Part shown: one piece after another, positions 12,027 through 24,938 of the stretch
Layout: every line of letters starts with the position of its first letter
Numbering within the stretch: the stretch's first letter is position 1
Assembly: GCA_027563935.2 (NCBI GenBank)
Contig: CM050449.1
Location: forward strand, 85,777,178-85,841,177
Length of the DNA: 64,000 bases
Direction: 5' to 3'
Source: Costus lasius
Taxonomy: Eukaryota; Streptophyta; Magnoliopsida; Zingiberales; Costaceae
Made by a program: the position numbers and the translations under genes
The notes under the pieces: generated by a model
The model's input: only the letters and a program-made list of their open reading frames with translations
Databases searched by the model: none
Told to the model about the DNA's origin: nothing

Positions 12027-14272
12027 TTGATTTTAGTGAGTTTTTCTCATGTGTGTTGTTTCTATTTTAGGTTACGATTATGGATTTGGCCATAATACGT
12101 AGTGAAAAAAAAATTTGCTAGCATGGCTGTAATACTCATTATGATCGTAATGCGGCTGAAAAATAAGAGCAGCCGTAATTTTATCCAAGCCGTGGCAATC
12201 AAGTTCCACGACCAAAAAGGATTTACAGGCTCCCCTTTTCCACCTTGCGACATTAATTCAGTGCCGTCCTCAAATCTAAGCAACAACTGCCGCCGGCCTC
12301 CTTCAATCCCTACTGAAACTGCCGCCGCCCTCTCAAATCTGGTCGTCAACGCCACATTTCTCCATCCGCCGCCCTTGCCTTCAATCCAATTTCTATAGCC
12401 GCCTTCAATCCATTACTCCTCTAGCCACCATGGAAATCGCCGCTGACCTCTCCAGATTCAACCGAAACTACAGTCGCCCTCTTCGCTTCCGCCGTTACCA
12501 CATCACGCCGACTTCCAAGCAGAATTGGCGCTGCTCTTCTCAATCGTCAGCTGCAGCCGACCCTTCCTCCAGCCGCATCAGAAATCCGCCGCTTCATCTT
12601 CTTCAACGGAAAACGGCGAAAGTTATCACCCAGATCCATTGAGCTACCTGTTGGAGAAGACATTCACCATTTTACACCTCCATTACTCCAATTAGTGGCA
12701 CCCTCCATCAATCCGACCTGAAATCAGTGCAGCCCTTGCTTCAACGGAAACCGCCGCTGCCTTTCCTAATCATCACATCGGCGCCACCTTTTCCGCCAGC
12801 CACGATGGAAATCTGCCATCCTTTCCTCCTTCCACAACTAGGAAACTGCCAGCGATGCTTGTACTTCTTCCATTCACCGTCCACACGGGCGACAGCTTCC
12901 GTTCAAGCTTCATTTACTCCAGCCATTATTGCTTCTTGCTGCAGTGATCCCTTCTTTGGACGATCTCTTCCGCCAGGCGACTTCAGCTGTCGCGAGAGGT
13001 TCGATCATCTACGTCACTTGCAACATGGTTCTTCTTCTTCTATAGCTAGCGAAGATTTCTTCACCAATTTCATTCCTTGCTATGCTCTATGATGGATTTC
13101 CTTCAGGCGATTTGTTTTTGACGCATTTGAATTGCTATATACATCCTGCTGCTACTCCTAATTTTGATGAGTCATCGATATTATTTCTCCACCGCCATCG
13201 AATTCTGAAGACTCAGGGACTTCTCTCGAAGTTGCTACCATATAGTCTCTACCGCTCGAACCACTCTGCTCTGCCGTTGCTGCTAACGAACACGAAGATA
13301 GCTTGTCGACGCTATTTTTCTCCCACAGCCAGATCCTCACAATTCCAGTATCTCATTGCCAGTCTTCTCTTCATGGTTCCACTAATCTTGAATTATGGTG
13401 GAGACAATCACTCTTCCCCCGCAGCTCCTTCAGGCGCCATTATTCAGCCGCAGCAAAATGATCTTCATAAAAGCGCCGTTGCTTTTGCTGTTCACCGACC
13501 AAGTGCTGATATCGTCAACGCTTCTGATTCATGGGTTCGGTGACAATTTAAAAAGAAGTCTCGAAGGCAATTTATCCTTCGCAACTCGATAACTAGCTTT
13601 CGCCGCAGAAAATCTACTCTAGCTACACGAGTGCCGACCACTTAGCACCTACTGCTGATATCATCACGACCATTGGCGACTCAGGAAGAAGCATTGTCTT
13701 CTCTTCGTTGATTCCAAGGCCATCTGATCTCCTACTGAAATCATCTGCTGAGACTCCTACTACCAATCTGCGCCACTACTGCTATCAACGTGCTTCATAA
13801 ATTATTCTGAGACTTGAATCTGATCTGCTTGTCATCTACTTGGATTTCATCTCACCTCGACTCACGAGAAAATTTGGTACGATTCCCGCTGTTACTCTCC
13901 CTTCATATCACCTATCTACTGCTGCGTCTGCCATGGCCCTTAAACGGAAGATCGGAGCATAGAAATTTACCACTCACATCCATGCGACTCCCTTCTGCCG
14001 GCTTGCATCTTCTACTATTCTACCTCCTTTATCCGATGCTATTTTGAGGCAACGCTCTGTCTTTGGCTTTTCCTCATGCGTAATTCTGTTCAAGTCCACA
14101 AATGCCACCAGCTTCTCCAATTTCTCTGGATGTCTGGCTAAATTCACATGATGATGATGAGGATGACCCTCAAGAGGAAGATGCTACCATCTTGACGAGC
14201 ACCAAAGATGACTCTGACTAATCTTGTGAGTATTGCATCCCATTTCTCCAAATTTTGTGTTCTCTACAAGCT

Positions 14273-14310
14273 ATGCATAGGGACTATGCATAATTTAAGT
14301 CTGGGAGATT
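14273..14310 (+). other. Internal hairpin + polypurine-tract-like module (internal 2)
   Basis: ATGCATAG - GGA - CTATGCAT followed by AATTTAAGTCTGGGAGATT. This tract is even closer to the terminal PPT than the copy at 8721-8739. Confidence 0.7.
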
Positions 14311-15111
14311 CTGGGGTGAGTTCATTTTCAAAACATATTATGTAGTAACTCAATACTTATGCTTTGTGCTTTGATGATACATTTCATATGCTGCACTTTG
14401 ATGATATGATGAAGATAAGAAGTGATATTACTTTTGATGATATTATTTCTAATTTTTAACGGAAATCGTTATAGCTTTATATTTCATATTGAATCATTGG
14501 GATATTATTATACTCTAAATCTTAGTTCAAAGTCAGGTAATTTATTTGATTCCTATTTGATGGAAAAAAGATTGTGGAGTGGAATGACTGATCTGATTTT
14601 TAATTAAGGTTTTTATTTTCAAAGAGATGCTTATCATTTCTCTATGGAAGTACGTACCTTTATCTATTTGATTCACCTTACTACTTGTTGGTTCTGATCA
14701 ATGCACTTATCTATGGTTGTTATCTCCTCAAAATTCAAAAAAAAAATTAAAAAAAAAGACTCCTTTACTTGGCACTGCGTAAAATTGGCAGTGGTACTTA
14801 AGAAATGAGTTGAAGTCAAAATAAAAATTGAGAGGACAAAAATACAAATAAGAGTGCATTGGTATTTTTCCAACTCGTGTCTTTGGATGAATCAGGTTCA
14901 AACAGAGTACATATATACCACATAGAAGATTATTGCAGCTCATGAAGGTAAGCCTCATATAATTTTGATCTTCACACCCTTACTCCTGACGATAGATGAT
15001 TATCTTAAATGCCCTGACTTTATGAGATTTGTTCATAATGATATCTCCCTTGGATACTTTACAAGCTTGAAATGATTTCATCTTTTTCTGACCACCACTC
15101 TTATCTTTATA

Positions 15112-15149
15112 TGCTTGAGGACAAACATTGATTTAAGTCTGGGAAATTT
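15112..15149 (+). other. Terminal hairpin + polypurine tract (before LTR 3)
   Basis: TGCTTGAGGACAAACA (one stem base mutated compared with 9545-9560), then GATTTAAGTCTGGGAAATTT up to the LTR start at 15150. Confidence 0.82.
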
Positions 15150-16995
15150 TGATGTCTCGTATTTTTATAGTCTTTTAGGCCTATATTTACTAGTGAATCG
15201 AGACCAATTTTCATGCTTTTACATCTCTTTACGGCTTATTTCATTGACTTTCTTTAGAAGCTTCACTTCTTGTCATGTTGATAAATATATGACAATTCAC
15301 TCACTTTTGGAGCTATTTGGAAGTATATTTACATCCCCGAGTGAATCAAGAACCTTGACGAGAAGTTCGGCTTCAAACGGAGCTAATTTCTAGAATTACT
15401 GCCGAGGCCCTAATCTGCATTATGGCCATAATTTCCGATTTGAATTCTCAAGAAACCTGTTTTCATTCAAGAATAATCATATTCCGAAGGCGTGCCCTTA
15501 ATTTACTCAATAGATGCCTTTCGGAAGATAAAAAGTTCGACAGAAGACATTACGGGTATAGCCGTAATTTCACCCTACCCGTAATCTTTGCGTCGGCAAC
15601 CTTTGATACCATACTATGGTTGGAATTCATGACAAGTCAAAGGTCAATTCACACGCAAAATTTCAGATGAAACGGAGTTCTCTACCAAAATTACCGGCAT
15701 GCCCATAATCTCATTACACCTGTAATGGTGTTAAGAGCATCAAGGCATTAATGGGCTGCAATAAATGGGTCATAACTTTTACGTTACAACTCCGATTTGG
15801 GCGTTTTTGGTGTCATTACAACGAGCTTTTAATGGCCTACAAGTTCATGGACGTTTCAGGAGCTGAAGAGAATCGACGCCAACATTACAACCATGCCCAT
15901 GATCTCTATTACACCCATAATCTCTCTTGCGTAGCCTAAACTTAAAAGAGCCATAACTCTCTCATTATAGCTCCGTTTTGAACGTTCTTGGTGTCAAAAT
16001 GTAGCTAATTCAATGGGATATAATTCTGGTATATCAGAGGGCACCTCTGAAATGATAAAAGGGGCTAAAAGCGCTGAGGAACGTAGCGCCTAGTTGGGGC
16101 TCAAGGTGGGCTAGTGAGTTTTGCAAGGGAGAAAGCTTTGGTGACAATAAGGGAGGAGGAAGGAGCCATGCTATCATTCTAGAAGACTTGAAGGAAAGTT
16201 GCAATGCTTTTGCAGAAGAGTTTGCTTTCTTTTTCTTCTATCTTCTCTTTAGTTCTTTCTAATCCTTTAGAGATTGTACTGAATCGACGTCATGCTAGCT
16301 AATCTTTTTATCGGAACAAGGGTGTAATCTCGTTGCGTGTATCTTCTATTTGAACTTATTTTCTAGTAGCAAATGCTATTTTATTTCGTGTTTATTCGAT
16401 CTGTGCTATTTTATTGCTAGTATTGCCTTGATCATGCAATTACTTTTCTTGGGCGCCGCAAGAAGGACCGAAAGGTGAATTGCGACGCTAGATCTGCCTT
16501 ATCGATCATGCTTTGACCTGTCAAGAAATTGGGTAGGATTTGTGTGAGGAAACTTATAATATCTCTGAACCCAATGGATCAATCTAGGTACAGTGAGCCA
16601 CGAAAGTAGGACACCGATCTAGATTGATACTGGATTACGCCGTCGAAAGAGGGTAATCTGTACTATTTGATATTTCCTTGAACACTTTTAAACTTGCGTT
16701 GTTATGATGATTGTCTTGTTTGAGTTTAAGATCCATTAACGAGATGCGCTCGAAGTTCCGATGTCTCTAAACTTTGTTTTCGATCCAATACTTTCACTTG
16801 CTTGATTCGGCTAGCAATTGTATTTAGTTGTAGTTTGATTTATTTTATAAAAACCCAAAACATACACCCGATTGTCTAGCTATTGATTCGTAATCACTCG
16901 ATACTTGATCACTGTCCCTGTGGGATCGACATCTTAAGTACTACTATGACAAAGCCGTCACGCTTGCGGTTAGTAGTACAGTAAAGTACACATCA
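15150..16995 (+). repeat. LTR 3 of the three-LTR element
   Basis: 1846 bp, same length as LTR 1, TGATGTCTC...ACATCA. It is directly followed by the right TSD copy GTACC (16996-17000) and resumed chromovirus gag. Confidence 0.96.
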
Positions 16996-17763
16996 GTACC
17001 TCACCACTTCAAGAGACGATTATTAGAACAATACAATAGTATTTGTCAAGGCTCCAGCTCTATTCCAGAATACATGGTTCGTTTCGACGAACTTAGAATT
17101 CGATGTGATGTCCAGTAAGACCCTGAACTCACCCTAGCTCGATTTGAATAAAGGCTTCGGCCCGAGAATCGACGAGAAATGGTCATACACACCATTGAGA
17201 CCCTTGAGGTTGCTTTTCAAAGAGCCTGTGAAATTAAGCATTACCATAAGGTTGAGCCTAGACGTCCCCCACCTTCGGCCCCAACAAGGAGGCCCTCTGA
17301 CTAGGTCTTACGACCTTCACAACCTAGACCAGCAAACCCACCTCTCCCTACTCGCCCACCCATGGTTGACAAGGGCAAGTCTTTTGTAAGGGAGACAAAG
17401 CAGGTCGAATGTTATAACTGCCATAACGTCGGACATGTAGCTGCCAACTACCCTCACCGAGACTTATTTACTGGAGAAGGGAATTCACCCACTCATTACC
17501 TAGAACAACAAGACAACTACGATGACCATTCAGCTGGTGAGCAAACCAATAGTGATGACGAACTGGAACCACCTGACACCCCACCTACCACTACTGTAGT
17601 TCACTGTATATTAGTCCAACCCCAACCCACTGAGGATTGGCGTCGCACTAGTATTTTCTACACATACACTACGTGTAATGGCCATGCTTGCAAAATAGTC
17701 ATAGATGGTGGTAGCAGCTTGAATGTTGTATCTCGGGCCGCCATCACAAAATTTGGCCTCTAG
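16996..17763 (+). pseudogene. chromovirus gag C-terminus, zinc knuckle and protease start (B)
   Basis: Continues the gag interrupted at 5103 (YMVRFDELRIRCDVQ, then RREMVIHTIETLEVAFQRA) with several in-frame stops (17117-17119, near 17150). At 17410-17457 it encodes a nucleic-acid-binding knuckle, CYNCHNVGHVAANY, in which the fourth ligand Cys is replaced by Tyr, so zinc binding is probably lost. The aspartic protease begins downstream; its catalytic loop IDGGSSLNV (Asp codon at 17704) is the D-G-G-S form seen in many chromoviruses. A TAG at 17761 ends the frame and the rest of the protease resumes at 17845. Confidence 0.85.
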
Positions 17764-17844
17764 CCTGAACTGCACCCGAAGCCTTATTCGGTTGCATGGG
17801 TTGACCAATCAAACATCCCTGTGACACACTGATGCAAGGTTACC

Positions 17845-18975
17845 TTGAGCCTTGCCACCTATTCTGACCAAGTTTGGTGCGATGTACTTACGATGGATGT
17901 CGCTCATGTCCTTCTCGGTCAACCTTGGTTATACGACCTTAATGTTACACATTTTGGTCGTGATAACACATACATCTTTGAACATGAAGGTCGAAAAATA
18001 CAATTGAGACCCTCCCCTCCTAAGGAGTTGCGAGCTACGACTCCTAAGGGCGTATTCAAAACAGCTCCATCCAGCAACCCGACCTTGAATATTCTAAGAC
18101 CCAAACCTTTCTTGTTAGCCACCCGAGAAGCTAACGTCATGTATACTTTGTTGATTAAGGAGGTCACTCCTAATCTTGATATGATGAAGGACTCAGATGT
18201 TCAAACCTTACTCTCCCAATTCACTGATCTCACCCCCGAGGAGCTCCTTGATGAGCTACCACCCTTTCGAGATATTCAGCACGCTATTGACTTAGTTCCT
18301 GGGTCATCCTTACCAAACCTCCCTCACTATCGCATGACTCCGACAGAGCATGCCGAGTTGAAACGACAAGTCGATGACCTACTTCACAAGGGCTTCATAC
18401 AGGAAAGCCTAAGTTCATGTGCTGTCCCCGCTCTTCTAACCCCTAAAAAGGATGGAAGTTGGCGGATGTGTATTGATTGTTGAGCAATCAATAAAATCAC
18501 GGTCAAATATAGGTTCCCTATTCCACGCCTTGATGACATGCTCGACCTCTTGTCTGGATCGACTTGGTTCTCTAAGCTTGATTTACGGAGTGGATATCAC
18601 CAAATCCGAATCCGCCAGGGGGATGAATGGAAAACGACTTTTAAGGCCAAAGATGGTTTATACGAATGTCTTGTCATGCCCTTTGGACTTTCCAATGCCC
18701 CTTCCACATTCATGCGCATAATGACTCAAGTTCTTCGACCATACTTACGTAAGTTCCTTGTTGTCTATTTTGACGATATTTTGATTTATAGCAAGACCCG
18801 AGAGAAACATTTAGAGCACCTTCGACTAACCTTTGAAACCCTTCGAGCTGAGAAATTGTATGTGAACCTCAACAAATGTTCCTTCTTGACTGATCGAGTA
18901 ACATTTTTAGGGTTCATAGTGTCTTCACAAGGTTTATCTGCCGACCCTGAAAAGGTTCAAGCCATCACTCAATAG
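17845..18975 (+). pseudogene. chromovirus protease C-terminus and reverse transcriptase (B)
   Basis: 17845-18000 carries the protease tail (MDVAHVLLGQPWLYDLNVTHFG). The RT follows: HYRMTPTEHAELKRQVDDLL, then the fingers motif LLTPKKDGSWRMCID, a stop (TGA 18481-18483) where Tyr/Arg is expected, then [32 protein letters not shown] and the polymerase active site [11 protein letters not shown] (about 18760-18790). All RT blocks are present and in order. The internal stop and the TAG at 18973 make it non-functional. It would have copied the element RNA into DNA in cytoplasmic particles. Confidence 0.92.
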
Positions 18976-19557
18976 CCACAACCTACCAATGTACATGAGG
19001 TACGTAGTTTCCATGGTCTCGCTACCTTTTACAGATGATTTATTTGAAACTTTAGTGTGACCATGGCCCCAATTACTGACTGCATTAGAAAGGGTAATTT
19101 TTAGTGGACCACCATAGCTGCTCGCGCCTTTCAAACGATTAAGGAACGAATGACCTCCGCACCTGTTTTGCGACTGCCTGATTTTTCTAAGGTATTTGAG
19201 GTCATGTGTGATGCATCCGGCTTAGGAATAAGAGGTACTTTGAGCCAAGAAGGTCACCCCATAGCCTTCTTTAGTGAGAAGCTTAATGAAGCTAAGCTCA
19301 AGTATTCTACTTATGACAAAGAATTCTATGCTGTCATCCAATCCTTGCGACATTGGCGACACTATCTGTTACATCAGGATTTTGTTCTCTTTAGCGACCA
19401 CCAGGCCCTATCCTACCTCAACACCCAAAAGAAATTGAACACGAGACATGCTAAATGGGTTGAATACCTACAACAATTCTCGTTCGTTGTTAAACATAAG
19501 TCTGAAAAAGAGAATAAAGTCACTGATGCCCTTAGTCGAGCCCAATTTTTTACTTAG
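18976..19557 (+). pseudogene. chromovirus RT thumb/RNase H (B)
   Basis: Connection region with several stops (18973-19105; HEVRSFHGLATFYR) leads into the RNase H domain, open from 19150. That domain has FEVMCDASGLGIRGTLSQ (catalytic Asp in CDAS; the usual GAV is changed to GIR), IAFFSEKLNEAKLKYSTYDKE (the Glu block) and LFSDHQALSYL (the SDH block), and ends at DALSRAQFF, TAG 19555. Role: removal of template RNA during reverse transcription. Confidence 0.9.
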
Positions 19558-20164
19558 CACTATGTGCTTTGATATAGTTGGCTTTGACCAATTAAAGAAT
19601 GTCTACCCCGACTGTCCAGATTTTGCCAACACTTATAGTCGTCTATCCTCCGATCAACTCGACTATCCCAGTTTTACCTTGCGAGATGGGTTTCTATACC
19701 ACGGATCTCACTTATGCATTCCTCGTTCGTCCATGCGCGATTTCCTTATTTGGGAATTACACGCTGGGGGAACTGTAGGCCATCACAGGCGCGACCGAAC
19801 CACTTATTTGGTAGCTGATAGATTTTATTGGCCATGACTTGCTTTAGATGTCGCGCGTATCGTTAGACACTGTGGAGTATGTCAACGCATGAAAACTCGA
19901 AAACACAATACTAGCTTGTATACTCCTTTACCCATACCTTCTGTACCTTGGCAGGACATTAGTATGTATTTTGTGTTAGGACTGCCACGTACCTGAGCCC
20001 GTAACGATTCTATTTTTGTCATCGTTGACCGCTTTTCAAAGATGGCTCATTTCATACCATGCCAAAAGACGACAGATGCCTATCATGTGGCTACCCTCTT
20101 CTTTAAGGAAATTGTTCGTCTACATGGCATACCCTGGACTATCATGTCTGACCGAGATGTACGC
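19558..20164 (+). pseudogene. chromovirus integrase, zinc-binding and core N-terminal part (B)
   Basis: The HHCC zinc domain (GTVGHHRRDRTT ... RHCGVCQRMK) is followed by the catalytic core start. The first catalytic Asp, expected in the MDFVLGLP block, is Tyr here (TAT at 19967-19969; SMYFVLGLPRT), which would abolish catalysis. The second Asp block survives as IMSDRDVR, immediately before the copia LTR fragment at 20165. In-frame stops occur near 19836 and 19996. The segment with the catalytic Glu is missing between here and 21222. Confidence 0.88.
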
Positions 20165-21221
20165 TGTTGGGAAACCCCGGGGATATTTTACAATTTTCAG
20201 AGATAGAAATTACACAAAACATTGCACAGTGGAAGCAATATCCCCGAAACGAGCCGGTCCCAAAAACCCAGTGAATATCGCAAGCGAGGGAGTTGACACG
20301 ATGAGATAGAAAATACTTTGAGCAAGGCGAGGCAGATGTCGAAGTAGGCGCCCAAGCGTGCGCCCTCTGCAGTCTCACACACACGGATCACCTCGAGTCC
20401 TCTTCTTCCACGCCCGGTGCTAGTCTCGAGAAGAAGATCCAAGCCTTGTCCTTCTTTTACACCACTTGTGCCACCTCCAAGGAATATGCGCCAAGAGGAA
20501 GGAGGAAGAAGGAGATGAAGACAAGCCACCAAGACACCAATGCTCCTTGCGCCAAGAGGAAAGGAGGAAGAGGTGCTCTCGGCCTTAATGGAAGAAGAAG
20601 CCACTCATCCTCAAGAAGTCGCTCTCTCTTGTGATCACGCCTCCAAGGGAATTGTTGTCTCATGAGAGGGGCGGCTAGGGTCTCTACTTATAGAGACCAT
20701 AGGCAGCTAATGGGTGGCTACAATTTAAACTAAGTGGGCGGCTAGGAGAAGAAGGAGGGAATCAAGTTCTAATCCAATTAGGACTCAAGTGGGCGGCTTG
20801 ATCAAGTCCTAATCCAATTAGGACTCCAATTAATTAATTAATTAATTAAATCCTAATCCAATTAGGATTCTAATTAATTCAAATAAATCAGCCCATTAAA
20901 TTCCACAAAAATAGGACTCTAATTAATTAATTAATTAGCCCCTATTTTATCTCACATGATTAATTAAAATCACATGATATTAATTAAGGCATAGGCGCTA
21001 ACCATAGTCTAACTAGGGTTAAACATGCGCCTAACTTTTCTTCTCCTTAAGCCCAGTTAATTTATTAGTAAGCCCAACTATACGATGGGCCTAGCCCAAG
21101 GTCCATCATACATGTTAACCAAGCCCTTGGATCCAATCCAATTTAATCCAAGGTCAAATTAGGCAAACCATGGTTAATATGCCGTAAATGGAAGTTGGCT
21201 CCAATAAATTTCTTCCATCTC
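20165..21221 (-). repeat. copia LTR fragment inserted in chromovirus integrase
   Basis: Begins exactly at an LTR terminus (TGTTGGGAAACCCC) and follows the C1/C2 LTRs through the GCGCC-rich part to ...TTGGCTCCAATAAATTTCTT, then breaks off at about 21221. It contains AATT-rich low-complexity sequence (20825-20940) absent from C2. The far LTR end and about 150 integrase codons are missing, so the insertion was followed by a deletion running from inside the LTR into integrase. Confidence 0.88.
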
Positions 21222-21815
21222 TCACACTTCCGAGTCAGCTGAAGCCTTTGCTAGACATATCCGAGAACTCCAATACAGAGATCCGACACAAAATCTCCCG
21301 GAGCAATGACATGTACAAGAACTTGGCTGATAAGCATCGTAGGTTCCACACATTTCAAGAGGGAGATAGAGTGATGGTAAGGTTGAGAGCAGAGAGACTT
21401 CCCCCAGGATCTATTAAAAAGTTGCATGCGAAAAGTATAGGTCCATATACGATTACTCGTAAAATAAGTGATAATGCCTATGTTGTGGACTTGCCAAAGA
21501 CTCTGGGTATCAGTGCCATCTTCAATGTTGAAGACATCTCACTGTATTATCCACCTATAGAGCAGATGAACGATATAGCTGTGCCACCACTCCCCACAGT
21601 GCTCATCCGTTCAGAACATACAGTTGAGTGCATCATTGACGATAAGATCATTTTCCATCCAGATAATCAAGAGCACCGATATCTCGTGAAGTGGATAAAT
21701 CAACCAGAGATAGAGAATGCGTGGATTCCTGAAGAAGAATTACGTAAGCTCGCACCAGACCATCTAGAGCAGTACAACGAGCATCATTCAACAGAGATGA
21801 ATTCTCCCCAGCCCG
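21222..21815 (+). pseudogene. chromovirus integrase C-terminus with chromodomain (B)
   Basis: Integrase tail (ESAEAFARHIRELQ, a frameshift near 21275, then DMYKNLADKHRRFHTFQEGD and RVMVRLRAERLPPGSIKKLH) containing the GPY/F-type block GPYTITRKISDNAYVVDLP. A chromodomain follows at about 21617-21775: VECIIDDKII, YLVKWINQ and AWIPEEEL, with the aromatic positions replaced in part (YLVKW kept; ENAWIPEEEL for the usual TWE). Chromodomains of this family direct integration to heterochromatin. The Met at 21188 lies in the LTR fragment and is not a real start. Confidence 0.88.
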
Positions 21816-21821
21816 GGGGAT

Positions 21822-22900
21822 TGATGGGGATCCAAACCCAATCCGATGGTCCAAGCGAACGAGAAGGTTACCAGCAAGACTCCAGGAGTGATCCAGCCAT
21901 CAGCATTTATGCCAACATTAATTTTGCACTACTTATGATGACGGCCGCCATTAATGACACTTATCTTTATAACATTGATGACACAAGAAACGATGAGTCT
22001 ACCCCGTCTTTTCGTGGCTTTGACATTATGACATATTAAATATTTTTTTATTGGACGATCAGATCTGATCCGTTCAAATAGCTTTATATAGGCCTCTCTT
22101 CTAATGTAATAGGCGGTACAGTTGAATGAAATCCAGTAAATTCGTATGGTTCTAAGTTAAGTGTGCTTCTTCTTTTCTCTTCTTCTCTGTTCGTCCTCCT
22201 CTCTATCCATTCTGCCACGTCTCCGCCATCTCCAGTCACCCCAATACCCGCGCGTGCATCTCCTTCCCTCCAAATCTCGCACACGCCTGCCCCTTTTCAG
22301 TTCAGTCTGCCACCAGCACCTCCTCTTCCTCTCCACCGCCAGTCCGCACGATCGTCTCGGCCTTCTTCCCCAAATCGCCAACGCCATCGTTTCTCGCTAG
22401 TCATCCCTTCGTCACCAGACTCGCCTGTTCGTCTGCCGCCCAAATCAACGTTCGTCTCCTTCCGACTTCAGCTCCGTCGCCACCATCGTCACCGACGCCA
22501 GCGACCACCTGTCGTCCGCTTCCCATCGTCCGCCAGACCGACGTCCTCGCCAACCCTCGTGTGTGAGAAGAGTCAGCGTCCTTCCGCCTAACGCCCGCCA
22601 AGTGCTGCCGCCGAACCGCCCTGACAATAGCACTGTCGCCGACCTGCTCCACTGCCCAGCTACATCGTCGCTGACCTCCGCTTGGAAGGAAGGCGGTGTA
22701 AGAAAGGAGTCGGCAACAAAAAAAAAACACTACTAGGCCACCTTACAGCCTGGCCCATCTTCTTCAAATTGCACCTGCAGCAGCAGCCCAAAAGATAGTC
22801 CAGCTTCCTTGGTTTAGCGCACACGGGTATTTTATTTGTTTTACAGTTCGCATTAGACTTATACTTACGCACAACTAAAAAAGATCCTGCCACTATACTA
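21822..22900 (+). repeat. Putative 3' LTR of chromovirus B (boundaries uncertain)
   Basis: A purine-rich run (GGGGGATT, about 21815-21822) is followed by TGATGGGG, a TATA-like TTATATAGG at 22084 and a CT/CG-rich stretch (22150-22680) typical of an LTR transcribed leader. It is placed directly after the chromodomain. No second LTR copy exists in the window to fix either end; length and end point are guesses. Confidence 0.4.
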
Positions 22901-23353
22901 TTTGTGTGTTAGACATGCTTATCTCCTGTTACTTTACTATTATTGCTTAGGGATATTTTCATTACTTGTGCCAATAGCCATTCCCTCATACTTTTAACCC
23001 CTTTCCGTATTACCCTCCTCCATCAAATAATTATGTTTAAATAAACCTAATGTGAATGTGGTGACACTTTTTTTATGGTTGGAAAGTAGGGCAACAATTG
23101 GAAACTAGCATAATAACTATAATTTTGCTGCAAATGGCTTGAGCTAGAAATTCAAAAATATTTAGCAAGATTTTAAGCTAGGAGAAGTTAGGTAGGTTAA
23201 CAAAGAGAAAGAAGGAGATAAGAGAATAGGAAAAGAGTTCTCAATTGACCATGCAATTAATGTGATTAAAAGACTAAGTCCACAATACTAAAGCCATAAG
23301 TAACAAATATGATAAAATAATCTCAATAGTGTAAAATATGAGAAACATGGTTG
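22901..23353. other. AT-rich sequence without recognised features
   Basis: No coding signal, no LTR homology and no RNA gene seen. It continues across the solo LTR into 25399 onwards, as shown by the AATAG target duplication. Confidence 0.5.
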
Positions 23354-23358
23354 AATAG

Positions 23359-24902
23359 TGATGGGGGTGGGAAACATGGATCATGCAATCAATGTGTTTG
23401 AAGCTAACGCATTTGAAAACTAATTTTTTTTTACAATTTTATAATAAGAAATTCAGAATTAAACATGTAGTTCTAAGAAAGAGATAAATCTACACATGCA
23501 ATTCTAGGAAAGCGGTAAATGACAAAATCATAAAGAGTGCTCACCTTGTGCCCCTTGAGAATAGAAGGGGTGTACCATCTTATTCTTCACCTGTCCAATG
23601 GTGGAACATCACGAAGTAGGGTCCTATGAGCTTACATCCATGACATTATAGCATCCTCCCTCATGCGTGAGTGAGTAAATGAAAGAATATTGAGAGGCCT
23701 TGTTACAAAACAAACTAAGGGGGAGACTAATTCTCCAAGTTCCCTTGCTAACACATCAAGACTAACTAGTTTAATGAGAGAGGGGTTAGGATGGGAACTC
23801 AAAGGTTAACGCCGATGTTGTGATGCTTTGAATGCCTACGACCCTGTAGATTGGAACATTGAAACATTGAGTATAGAGCCACATTCTTCACAAATGAAAC
23901 TAAGTTAGAGGTAAGGAGTAACTTAGCTAATCCTTGCAAGCAAGCAGCAGGCTCTTTGGCGGACAAGTCATGTGAACGCTCGGCGCCCGTTGGTTGGCAG
24001 AGGATCACCAAAACAACAATTCCAGCAGTAGCTCCAACATCGTTGGTGGCTGTAGAGGCGAGGGTAAGGGTGACCAGCCAATCTCGAGGCTGTAGTGGGG
24101 AGACTGATGTTAGTGATGGGCAAGATCAGGAGCAGGGGCGAAAATAGTGGGGCAGTGAGCATTCTTCAGTGGCGTCGTCGACTGGTGGTGCTTGCAGGGT
24201 GCGAGGAACCTCATCGTCGATGCTCAAGGTTTAGCGGACGGCAACCGTGCCTAGGCATCGAGAACAGTCGGCGTCAGTGCTGCCTTACTTCTAGGGGAAA
24301 CAGGGGAAGACGCGACTAGGAGCAGGGAGTGCTGCTACAACTGGAGGCTCCTTAGGTCAGGTCAAACTCGTGGCCAGAGTTTGGGAGCGAGTGGTGGCTG
24401 TTCGGAGAAGATCGACGCATGACAATGGAGGAGTAGGGGAAGCTGAGCGAAAACGGAGGTGTCATAGGAATCTTTCTAATTCTGGCGATCCAATCATCGG
24501 ATGGGGTGATCGTCCTGGCTGTGGGTCCGACCGGAAGAGGAGAAGACATGGCTGAAATTTCAACTCAATCCACCTCCTGGACTGGCAACACGACGATGAA
24601 AAAGCGGCGACGTCGAGAAGTGTGTGAGGAGTTGATTCAGCAGGACAAAACTCCCAAGTCCATGGAAGAGTAGATAAGGAGAGATCCCAAATCAATGGGA
24701 GAGTAGAGGAGAGAAGATCCCAACTCCATGGGAGAGTAGGAAACAAGCATCAATTCATTGTATATCTCGTCTATCCAAATACAAGGGAGAATACATCTAT
24801 ATATGCAACATCTCTAAACATTCTATCCGTTGGCTGCAATGTCTCCAACGTTTACTTACCCTTTTGGCAAGCTACAACTTTTGTCTTCTTTGCATTGAAA
24901 TC

Positions 24903-24938
<36 letters not shown>

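Larger units (their letters stand above)
11427..15149 (+). other. Internal region 2 of the three-LTR element (non-coding)
   Basis: 3723 bp, colinear with internal 1 but with about 1150 bp extra (12781-13932). It carries an intact Athila-type motif (11943-11990) whose TTGGG and CCCAA flanks can pair, a short ATT array, and an internal and a terminal hairpin+PPT module. Short ORFs (for example 12727-13543) show no recognisable domain and no frame conservation, so I do not call genes. Confidence 0.85.

Noticed and set aside
12062..13592. Several 65-150 codon ORFs in internal region 2
   Set aside because: No domain, overlapping on both strands, and most are missing or shifted in internal region 1.
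22084..22730. Pro/Arg/Ser-rich ORFs
   Set aside because: CT/CG-rich LTR leader sequence open in several frames; no domain.
24905..24936. T32 as a Pol III or other terminator
   Set aside because: No upstream A/B box gene; the flanking 9-bp direct repeats fit poly(A) retroposition better.
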